Of a stretch of 64,000 nt of DNA, positions 16,890 to 23,909 are shown in pieces. The notes beneath the pieces are model-generated. The model saw only the letters and a list, made by a program, of their open reading frames with translations. It searched no databases and was not told the origin of the DNA. The translations under genes were made by a program, and so were the position numbers. How positions within the stretch are numbered: the first letter of the stretch is position 1; each line of letters begins with the position of its first letter. The DNA is from an uncultured Oscillospiraceae bacterium. GTDB taxonomy: Bacteria; Bacillota; Clostridia; Oscillospirales; Oscillospiraceae. The stretch lies in assembly GCA_947588955.1 (NCBI GenBank), contig CANPYX010000002.1:1-64000 (forward strand), read 5' to 3'.

Positions 16890-16918
16890 TTGCGTTTTTG
16901 ACCGGTAAAGGGTATAAT
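16890..16918 (+). promoter_or_regulatory. Promoter before HAD gene
   Basis: TTGCGT (16890-16895), 17 bases, TATAAT (16913-16918). The genes from 16957 to 23909 follow with overlaps or short gaps and may all depend on it. Confidence 0.7.
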
Positions 16919-16956
16919 GCGATTTAATAAAGTGAATCGACAGCTTGGAGGACGGT

Positions 16957-17697
16957 ATGGTAAAGGCAGTCATATTTGACCTGGACAACACGCTTTTGCG
17001 GCGGGATAAGACGATGTCTCAATATTCTCGCGGCGTCCTTGAGCGGTGCCGCAGGCGCGGTATACGCGTCCTGGCGGCATCCGCGAGACCTGAGAGGACA
17101 CTGAGGGAGTTTGGCGTATTTGATGAGTTTGAAGCCGCCGCCACCCTCAACGGCGCGCGGGTGGTCCTACCGAAAGGGGAGCTTGTCAACGAGATAAGCC
17201 GCGACACAGGCAGGGCGGTCATCTCAAAGCTCATAGGCATCCCCAATGCCGTGGTCTCGGCGGAGACAAGCCGCGGGATATTCGCAAGCGAGCCCATACC
17301 GATTTGGAACGCCGCGGTATATGCGGGCTTTCCCGAACCGCCGGAGGGGACGCTTTACAAGGTGCTGGTGAGCGGCGTTTCCGAGGCGGAGGCGAGAAAC
17401 GCCCTGACGGTGGATACATACTGCACCTCCATTGAGGGCGGGGTGCTCTGGCAATTTATGAGCCGCGAGGCGACGAAGTGGAACGGAGTCAGGGAGATGC
17501 TGGGCGCGTTTGGCATAAGTCCCGCCGACTGCGCCTACTTCGGGGATGACTTTGACGATATAGAGTGCGTAAAGCGCTGCGGCATAGGCGTCGCCATGGA
17601 AAACGCCATACCTGAGGTCAAAGCCGCCGCCGGATTTTTCGCCGGGGACTGCGACGCCGACGGCGCGGCGAGGTTTGTTGAGGAGAATATTTTATGA
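16957..17697 (+). CDS. HAD-superfamily (Cof-type) phosphatase
   Basis: 246 residues. Motif I is VIFDLDNTLLRRDK, and the C-terminal motif IV is YFGDDFDDIECVKRCG followed by GVAMENAIPEVKAAA, which is typical of the Cof/IIB group acting on sugar phosphates or cofactor phosphates. The IIB-type cap lies between residues about 80 and 180. ATG 16957 has GGAGG at 16946-16950; a TTG four codons earlier is less likely. Its stop overlaps the next start. The substrate cannot be read from sequence. Confidence 0.88.
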   Translation: MVKAVIFDLDNTLLRRDKTMSQYSRGVLERCRRRGIRVLAASARPERTLREFGVFDEFEAAATLNGARVVLPKGELVNEISRDTGRAVISKLIGIPNAVVSAETSRGIFASEPIPIWNAAVYAGFPEPPEGTLYKVLVSGVSEAEARNALTVDTYCTSIEGGVLWQFMSREATKWNGVREMLGAFGISPADCAYFGDDFDDIECVKRCGIGVAMENAIPEVKAAAGFFAGDCDADGAARFVEENIL

Positions 17698-18845
17698 CAC
17701 GTAAGCTTTACTATGAGGACCCGCACATCGCCGAGTTTGACGCGAAGGTGCTGGATTGCCGGGAAATTGACGGGTATTTTGAGATAATCCTGGACAAAAC
17801 GGCGTTTTTCCCGGAGGGAGGCGGCAACCCCGCGGACCTGGGGACTATCGGCGAGGTAAACGTCCTGCACACCTTTGACCGCGGCGGCGAGGTCATACAC
17901 CGGTGCGACGGGAAGCTTGCGGCGGGAGAGACCGTACACGGCAGTATCGACTGGGAAAAGCGATTTTCAAATATGCAGAACCACACCGCCGAGCACATCG
18001 TATCCGGCATAGTCCACCGCCGCCGCGGATATGCCAACGTGGGCTTCCACATGGGCGTTGACGGTGTGATAGTGGACTTTGACGGTTTTCTTGATGAGGC
18101 GGAGCTTTCGGATATCGAGCGCGAGGCAAACGAGGTCATATGGCGTGACGTGCCCGTCACGCAGAGCTTCCCAAGCCCTGAGGAGCTTCAAGGGCTTGAG
18201 TACCGCAGTAAGCTGGATCTTACGGAAAACGTGCGACTTGTCACTATTGAGGGAGTGGACGTCTGCGCCTGCTGCGCGCCGCACGTGAAGCGTACAGGGG
18301 AGATAGGGGTCATAAAGATTTTCGAGTCCATACGCCGTAAAAACGGCGTGCGCCTGCGTATGCTGGCGGGGAGCCGGGCGTATGAGGACTACGTAAAGCG
18401 TTCAAAGGCGGCGGCGGACATCTCCGCGCTTTTATCTTCCCCCAGGGACGGGGTGACGCAGGCCGTGGAGCGGCTCATGCGCGAGCGGGACGGGCTCAAT
18501 TTTAAGCTCGTGGGGCTCCGGCGGCAGATGCTTGAGGAAAAGCTAGCGGCGCTTCCCGACACAGAGGGGAACCTGGTGTTTTTTGAGCCGGACCTTGATA
18601 TGAAGGAGCTGCAGAACTTTGCCGGCTCCGCCGCGGAAAAGTGCGCTGTCGCCGCTGTTTTCTCCGGCGATGAGGAGAGCGGCTACAGATACGCGCTGGC
18701 GTCAAAGCGCGTGGACCTGCGCGCCGTGTCAAAGGATATGAACGCCGCCCTCCAGGGACGCGGCGGCGGCAGACCTGAGCTCGTCAGCGGTTCGGTGATG
18801 AGCGAACAGAGGGATATAGAGGAGTATTGGAGAAATGGCATTTGA
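17694..18845 (+). CDS. AlaX-like alanyl-tRNA editing protein with DHHA1 domain
   Basis: 383 residues. The editing domain carries FFPEGGGNPADLG, the zinc-binding HTAEHIVSG (HxxxH) and CACCAPHVKRTGEIG (Cys-x3-His). A C-terminal DHHA1-like domain follows (about 300-383, ALQGRGGGRPELVSGS). Free-standing AlaX proteins hydrolyse Ser- or Gly-mischarged tRNA-Ala in trans. The length with DHHA1 matches the AlaX-L class. Its start overlaps the HAD stop and its end overlaps the GyrI-like gene by 11 bases. Confidence 0.92.
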   Translation: MTRKLYYEDPHIAEFDAKVLDCREIDGYFEIILDKTAFFPEGGGNPADLGTIGEVNVLHTFDRGGEVIHRCDGKLAAGETVHGSIDWEKRFSNMQNHTAEHIVSGIVHRRRGYANVGFHMGVDGVIVDFDGFLDEAELSDIEREANEVIWRDVPVTQSFPSPEELQGLEYRSKLDLTENVRLVTIEGVDVCACCAPHVKRTGEIGVIKIFESIRRKNGVRLRMLAGSRAYEDYVKRSKAAADISALLSSPRDGVTQAVERLMRERDGLNFKLVGLRRQMLEEKLAALPDTEGNLVFFEPDLDMKELQNFAGSAAEKCAVAAVFSGDEESGYRYALASKRVDLRAVSKDMNAALQGRGGGRPELVSGSVMSEQRDIEEYWRNGI

Positions 18846-19476
18846 TTTCAAGAAGGAATACAGAGAATTTTATCTCCCGCCCAAAAAGCCGGTCATTGTT
18901 GAGATCCCGCCGATGAATTATATCGCCGTCAGGGGGCGCGGGGACCCAAACGAGGAGGCGGGGGAGTATAAATCCTCCATCAGTATGCTCTACGCCATCG
19001 CCTTCACAATCAAAATGAGCAAAATGGGTAACCACCGGATAGAGGGCTATTTTGACTACGTGGTCCCGCCGCTGGAGGGCTTTTGGCGTCAGGAGGGGAA
19101 CGAGACCGGTATTGACCTTACCCGCAAAGCGGACCTTGAGTTTATCTCATGTATAAGACTGCCCGATTTTGTGACAAAAGAGGAATTTGACTGGGCGATA
19201 GGAGAGGCGGAGCGGAAGAAAAGGACCGATTTCTCAAGGGTTGAGTTCCTGCCGGTAAATGAGGGCCTCTGCGTGCAGTGTATGCACATTGGCTCCTATG
19301 ACGCCGAGCCGGAGACGGTGCGGCTGATGCACGGATTTATGGAGAGCCAGGGCTGTCGGCTGGACATCTCGGATACGAGACAGCACCACGAGATATACCT
19401 CTCCGACCCGCGCAAGTGCGCCCCTGAGAAGCTGAAAACCGTACTGCGTCACCCCATAAGACCCGTGGGGGAGTGA
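18835..19476 (+). CDS. GyrI-like small-molecule-binding domain protein
   Basis: 213 residues with the stand-alone GyrI-like fold: PPMNYIAVRGRGDPNEEAGEY near the N-terminus, YFDYVVPPLEGFWRQEG and the C-terminal HHEIYLSDPRKCAPEKLKT. These proteins bind hydrophobic small molecules and some hydrolyse cyclopropanoid genotoxins; others are drug-binding partners of regulators. There is no DNA-binding domain here, so it is not a regulator by itself. It overlaps the end of the AlaX-like gene and is followed by the Nudix gene three bases later. Confidence 0.88.
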   Translation: MAFDFKKEYREFYLPPKKPVIVEIPPMNYIAVRGRGDPNEEAGEYKSSISMLYAIAFTIKMSKMGNHRIEGYFDYVVPPLEGFWRQEGNETGIDLTRKADLEFISCIRLPDFVTKEEFDWAIGEAERKKRTDFSRVEFLPVNEGLCVQCMHIGSYDAEPETVRLMHGFMESQGCRLDISDTRQHHEIYLSDPRKCAPEKLKTVLRHPIRPVGE

Positions 19477-19479
19477 GCT

Positions 19480-19935
19480 ATGGGAAGAACGGAAACGGTG
19501 ATATTCACCAATATGTGCATGGTCACGGACGGCGGGGGTAACGTGCTGGTCCAGGACAGGGTCGACCCGGACTGGCAGGGAGCCGCCTTCCCAGGCGGTC
19601 ACGTGGAGCAGGGCGAGTCCTTTACCGACGCTGTCATACGGGAGGTATATGAGGAGACAGGTCTGACGGTATCCCGCCTTACGCTTTGCGGCATAAAGGA
19701 CTGGACACGGGACGACGGGACTCGGTACATGGTGCTGTGTTATAAAACAGGCAGTTTTTCAGGCAAGCTGACCTCCTCCGACGAGGGGGAGGTTCGTTGG
19801 GTGCCGCTCCGGGAGCTTCCTGAGATGAGGCTTGCCGAGGGCATGGAGAACGTGTTGAGGCTTTTTATGGAGGACGGACTTTCCGAGCAGTTTTTCTATA
19901 AGCAAAACGACCGATGGGTCGAGGTACTGAAATAG
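19480..19935 (+). CDS. Nudix hydrolase (MutT-like)
   Basis: 151 residues with a complete Nudix box, GGHVEQGESFTDAVIREVYEE followed by TGL. These enzymes cleave nucleoside diphosphates linked to another group; the MutT-type length and the segment TNMCMVTDGGGNVLVQDR fit 8-oxo-dGTP diphosphatases. Substrate specificity is not certain. It lies between the GyrI-like gene and metF in the same orientation. Confidence 0.9.
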   Translation: MGRTETVIFTNMCMVTDGGGNVLVQDRVDPDWQGAAFPGGHVEQGESFTDAVIREVYEETGLTVSRLTLCGIKDWTRDDGTRYMVLCYKTGSFSGKLTSSDEGEVRWVPLRELPEMRLAEGMENVLRLFMEDGLSEQFFYKQNDRWVEVLK

Positions 19936-19959
19936 ATAGATCAGTGAGGTTTACATAAT

Positions 19960-20829
19960 ATGTACATTCGCGATATTTACAAGCAAAAAAGGCTCCCCAT
20001 TTCCTATGAGATATTCCCCCCAAAGGGCGAGCTGAAGGTGGAGGAGCTGAGGGGTATGCTGGACGCCCTTGCGGGGACCGGACCCGACTTTATCTCCGTC
20101 ACCTGTTCGGCGGGCGGCTCCGGCAACGGCGGCAACACCGCGGCGCTTACGGGGATAATCGAGCGGGAGTACTCGATTCCGGCGGTTGCCCACGTGACGT
20201 GCGTAAACTCCACAAGGGCGGACGTGGACGGAATGGTGAGCGATATACGCTCCCGTGGTATCTCCAACGTCTTCGCCCTGCGCGGGGACAGGCTCCCTGG
20301 CAGTGAGACGCGGGATTTCCGCTACGGCGCGGAGCTTGTGCGGTATCTTCGGGAGACGACGGACTTTTGCATTGGCGGCGGCTGTTACCCGGAGGGGCAC
20401 GTGGAGTGCGACGACTTCGAGGCGGACATACGCCATCTCAGGGAGAAGCAGGACGCCGGGGCGGAGTTCTTCTTAAGCCAGCTCTTTTTTGACAACACGG
20501 TTTTTTACCGCTTCATCGAAAAGGCGCGCGCCGCGGGTATCAAGGTACCCATTGACGCCGGAATAATGCCGATAATGGGCAAAAGTCAGATAACCAGGAT
20601 GGTGTTCATGTGCGGGGCCTCCCTGCCGGCGCCGGTAATACGTATGTGTTACAGGTACGAGCACGACCCGGATTCCCTTTTGAAGGCGGGTATGGAGTAC
20701 GCGGCGAGGCAGATCACGGAGCTTGCGGAGAGCGGATGCGCCAGCGGGATACATATTTACACCATGAACAAGCCCGACGTGGCAAAATTCGAGATGGGGG
20801 CGCTGAGAGATGCCGGATTTGGGGTATAG
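19960..20829 (+). CDS. metF: 5,10-Methylenetetrahydrofolate reductase
   Basis: 289 residues, the normal bacterial MetF length. It opens ISYEIFPPKGELKVEELR, has FISVTCSAGGSGNGG, VFALRGDR and FFLSQLFFDNTVFYRFIEKA, all family hallmarks of the FAD-binding TIM barrel. It supplies 5-methyl-THF to methionine synthase encoded two genes on. GTGAGGT precedes ATG 19960 by nine bases. The bases 19949-19958 between ribosome site and start read GTTTACATAA, the complement of the TTATGTAAAC motif found repeated inside metH. Confidence 0.95.
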   Translation: MYIRDIYKQKRLPISYEIFPPKGELKVEELRGMLDALAGTGPDFISVTCSAGGSGNGGNTAALTGIIEREYSIPAVAHVTCVNSTRADVDGMVSDIRSRGISNVFALRGDRLPGSETRDFRYGAELVRYLRETTDFCIGGGCYPEGHVECDDFEADIRHLREKQDAGAEFFLSQLFFDNTVFYRFIEKARAAGIKVPIDAGIMPIMGKSQITRMVFMCGASLPAPVIRMCYRYEHDPDSLLKAGMEYAARQITELAESGCASGIHIYTMNKPDVAKFEMGALRDAGFGV

Positions 20830-21499
20830 GATAGACAAATCTGAGGTACTGCGTTACCTGGGGCACCAGGGTCAGGAGATAGATAGGGAGCTTGACGCGC
20901 TCATTGACAAGGTCTGTGAAGAGTGCCTCAATTGCGCCGAGCCACGGTACTTCTGGCAGGTCTTTGAGATGGAGGAGCGGGGCGGACAGCCCGCCCTTGC
21001 CGGGACCGGCGCCGTATTTCAGGGAAAGGACATAAAAAAGCACCTGAATGGCGCAAAATACTGCGCGGTAATGGCGGCGACGCTGGGCTTTGAGGTGGAG
21101 AGGGCTATGATGCGGCTCTCTCGGCGCTCCGCCACCGGAGAGGTGATCTTCAATGCGGCGTGTACGGCGCTCATCGAGGCGGTATCCGACAGGTGTGAGA
21201 GTGAGATACTTGACTGGGGGAGGGCAAGGAGCCTCACCGGGGTGTTCAGGTACAGCCCAGGGTACGGTGACTTTCCCCTGGAGCAGCAGCCGGAGGTGCT
21301 GAACGTGATAAGCGCCGACGTGCGGCTGGGGATAACGCTGACGGACAGTATGCTCATGCTGCCAAAAAAGAGCGTATCGGCGCTCATAGGTCTGTTCCCC
21401 GAGGGGGTCAGGGAGGCGCGGCACGGCACCTCCTGCGACACCTGCGAGAACAGAGAAAACTGCGAATACCGTAGAGGAGGGACCTCCTGTGGAAAATAA
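20810..21499 (+). CDS. Stand-alone methionine synthase activation (reactivation) protein
   Basis: 229 residues matching the C-terminal activation domain of MetH as a separate protein: RYFWQVFEMEE, then FRYSPGYGDFPLEQQPEVL, the counterpart of the SAM-binding RxxPGY motif, and TDSMLMLPKKSVSALIG. It binds SAM and allows reductive methylation of inactive cob(II)alamin in MetH. A cysteine-rich tail (CDTCENRENCEY) is extra compared with the E. coli domain and could bind metal or an electron carrier. It overlaps metF by 20 bases and metH by 11. Confidence 0.92.
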   Translation: MPDLGYRIDKSEVLRYLGHQGQEIDRELDALIDKVCEECLNCAEPRYFWQVFEMEERGGQPALAGTGAVFQGKDIKKHLNGAKYCAVMAATLGFEVERAMMRLSRRSATGEVIFNAACTALIEAVSDRCESEILDWGRARSLTGVFRYSPGYGDFPLEQQPEVLNVISADVRLGITLTDSMLMLPKKSVSALIGLFPEGVREARHGTSCDTCENRENCEYRRGGTSCGK

Positions 21500-23909
21500 A
21501 TTTGTACTTTTTGACGGCGGAATGGGCACGGAGCTCCAAAAGCGGGGGCTCAAAACCGGAGGACTGCCGGAGCTTCTCAACCTGGAAAGCCCGGAGATCG
21601 TAAGGGCTGTCCACGCCGACTATGTGGCGGCGGGGGCTGACGTCATCACCGCCAACACCTTCGGAGCCAACTCAAGAAAGCTGGGAAGCGCACAAAAGGT
21701 GAGGGAGGTCATCTCCGCCGGAATACGCCTTGCGCGGGAGGCGGGCGCCAAGCGCGTGGCGCTGGATTTGGGACCCACCGGAGCAATGCTCGCCCCCATG
21801 GGGACATTGAGCTTTGACGAGGCATATGAGCTTTACCGGGAGCAGGTTCTCGCCGGAGCCGAGACGGGGGCGGACCTTGCGGTGATCGAGACGATGTCGG
21901 ACCTATTAGAGGCGAAGGCGGCGCTGCTGGCGGTGAAGGAAAATTCCCATCTGCCGGTGTATGTCACCATGACCTTTGCCGCCGACGGCAGGACGTTTCT
22001 GGGTACGGACCCGGCGATTGCCGCGGTGACGCTCTCTGCGCTGGGAGCCGACGCGGTTGGTATAAACTGCTCGCTGGGACCCGAGGAGATAATTCCCTTT
22101 GCCAAGGAGATGCTTGAGTGGTCCACGGTTCCCGTTATGGTCCAGCCCAACGCGGGGCTTCCCGACGCGACCTCCGGTCAGACGGTGTATCACGTCACGC
22201 CGGAGCGGTTCGCCGCCGCCGTGGGAGAGATGCTGGACGCTGGCGTCACCATAGCCGGCGGCTGCTGTGGAACGACGCCGGAGCATATAAGGCTCCTGCG
22301 GGCGGAGATGGACAGGCGCCGGCCCGTGGAGCGCACAGTGCGCCGCAGGAGCGTCTTTACAAGCGGTCAGAGGCTTGTGTGCGCCGACAGCGGCGTCGCT
22401 GTGATAGGCGAGCGGATAAACCCCACGGGAAAAAAGAAGATCAAGGAGGCGCTGCGCTCCTCCGCCTTCGACTATATCCTCAACGAGGCAATAAACCAGG
22501 AGGAGGCGGGGGCACAGCTTTTGGACGTGAACGCCGGACTTCCCGAGATCGACGAGGCGGGTACGCTCACAAGGCTTGTGACGGCGCTTCAGGCGGTGTC
22601 GCCGCTGCCACTCCAGATAGACAGCTCCGACCCCATAGCACTTGACAGGGCGTGCCGCGTCTACTGCGGCAAACCCATCATAAACTCCGTAAACGGCAAG
22701 AGGGAAAGCCTGGAGGCGATTTTGCCCATCGCGAAAAAATACGGCGCGGCGGTGGTGGGGCTCACTCTCGACGAAAACGGAATTCCCGAAAGAGCTGAGG
22801 ACAGGCTGAATATAGCCGAGCGTATCCTTAAAGCGGCGGGGGAGTACGGCATACCCAGCGAGGATGTGCTTATAGACTGCCTGACAATGGCGGTCTCAAC
22901 AAACCAGACCTTTGCCCGTGAGACACTTCGGGCGGTGGGGCTGGTGACGGAAAGGCTCGGCGTGAAAACCGTCCTGGGCGTCAGCAACATTTCCTTCGGA
23001 CTGCCCAACAGGGAGCTTCTGAACGCCACATTTTTGGCAAACGCCTTCGCCCAAGGGCTGACACTGCCAATTTTGAACCCCATGTCCAAAAGATACATGG
23101 ACGTGGTGGCGGCGTGGCGGGTGCTCTCCGGCGAGGACGTGGGCTCACAGGTGTATATAGATACTTATGTAAACCAGACGACCGTATACCAAAGTTATGT
23201 AAACAAGAGCGAAAAAAGCATTATGTCAACCGAAAATATTATGTCAACTAACCCTTTAAGCGAAGTTGACATAACTCAAATCGTCCTGTCGGGCAGAAAA
23301 ATGCTCATAGAGGATGCGGTGATGAAGGCTCTTGAGGTTAAAACTCCCATGGAGGTCATAAACGACCTTCTCATACCCGCCATCAACGCCGCGGGAGAGA
23401 GATTTGAAAAGGGACAGTTCTTCCTCCCGCAGCTGATGGCGTCGGCGGAGACGGTGAAGCTTGGCTTTGATGTGGTGAAAAGCTCGGCAAAATCTGGCGA
23501 GGTCAAGGGAAAGGGGAAGATTCTCCTTGCCACTGTCAAGGGCGACATTCACGACATAGGAAAGAATATCGTCAAAATGCTCCTTTCAAATTATGGCTAC
23601 GAGATCGTTGACCTGGGTCGCGACGTGGCGCCGGAGCTCATTGTTGACGTTACTATGAGGGAGCATATAAGGCTAGTCGCCCTGTCGGCGCTCATGACCA
23701 CCACGGTAAAAAATATGGCGTTGACCATCAAAATGCTACGCGACGCCGGCGCTGACTGCAAGGTCATGGTTGGCGGCGCCGTCCTCAACGAGGAGTACGC
23801 CAGACTAGTCGGCGCAGACTACTACACCAAGGACGCCCAAGACTCCGCCCGAGTCGCCAATATTGTTTTTGATGAGCCCTTCCAGGAGAAATGGTACGCG
23901 TCGCCGTAA
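21489..23909 (+). CDS. metH: Cobalamin-dependent methionine synthase lacking activation domain
   Basis: 806 residues against about 1200 in full-length MetH. Domains in order: homocysteine-binding barrel (1-285) with zinc cysteines in GINCSLGP and GGCCGTTPEHI; pterin-binding barrel (about 305-560, VIGERINPTGKKKIKEAL); cap (about 590-670); B12-binding domain with the His ligand in VKGDIHDIGKNIVKML. The activation domain is encoded separately just upstream. GTG 21489 follows GAGGAGGG. The linker between the pterin barrel and cap (roughly residues 557-596) is encoded by repeated TTATGTMAAC motifs, described separately. The last 19 bases overlap the prophage remnant's frame. Confidence 0.94.
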   Translation: MENKFVLFDGGMGTELQKRGLKTGGLPELLNLESPEIVRAVHADYVAAGADVITANTFGANSRKLGSAQKVREVISAGIRLAREAGAKRVALDLGPTGAMLAPMGTLSFDEAYELYREQVLAGAETGADLAVIETMSDLLEAKAALLAVKENSHLPVYVTMTFAADGRTFLGTDPAIAAVTLSALGADAVGINCSLGPEEIIPFAKEMLEWSTVPVMVQPNAGLPDATSGQTVYHVTPERFAAAVGEMLDAGVTIAGGCCGTTPEHIRLLRAEMDRRRPVERTVRRRSVFTSGQRLVCADSGVAVIGERINPTGKKKIKEALRSSAFDYILNEAINQEEAGAQLLDVNAGLPEIDEAGTLTRLVTALQAVSPLPLQIDSSDPIALDRACRVYCGKPIINSVNGKRESLEAILPIAKKYGAAVVGLTLDENGIPERAEDRLNIAERILKAAGEYGIPSEDVLIDCLTMAVSTNQTFARETLRAVGLVTERLGVKTVLGVSNISFGLPNRELLNATFLANAFAQGLTLPILNPMSKRYMDVVAAWRVLSGEDVGSQVYIDTYVNQTTVYQSYVNKSEKSIMSTENIMSTNPLSEVDITQIVLSGRKMLIEDAVMKALEVKTPMEVINDLLIPAINAAGERFEKGQFFLPQLMASAETVKLGFDVVKSSAKSGEVKGKGKILLATVKGDIHDIGKNIVKMLLSNYGYEIVDLGRDVAPELIVDVTMREHIRLVALSALMTTTVKNMALTIKMLRDAGADCKVMVGGAVLNEEYARLVGADYYTKDAQDSARVANIVFDEPFQEKWYASP
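23165..23274. repeat. Cluster of TTATGTMAAC repeats inside metH
   Basis: Four direct copies, TTATGTAAAC at 23165-23174 and 23195-23204, TTATGTCAAC at 23221-23230 and 23239-23248, then an inverted copy GTTGACATAA at 23265-23274. Spacings are 30, 26 and 18 bases. The same motif, with the same 18-base pair spacing and a following inverted copy, occurs at 55272-55338. The arrangement looks like the end of an insertion sequence with multiple terminal repeats, but no transposase is nearby. Confidence 0.75.

Noticed and set aside
21300..21489. Cobalamin or SAM riboswitch before metH
   Set aside because: There is no intergenic space: metF, the activation gene and metH overlap, and no B12-box-like sequence is seen upstream of 19960.
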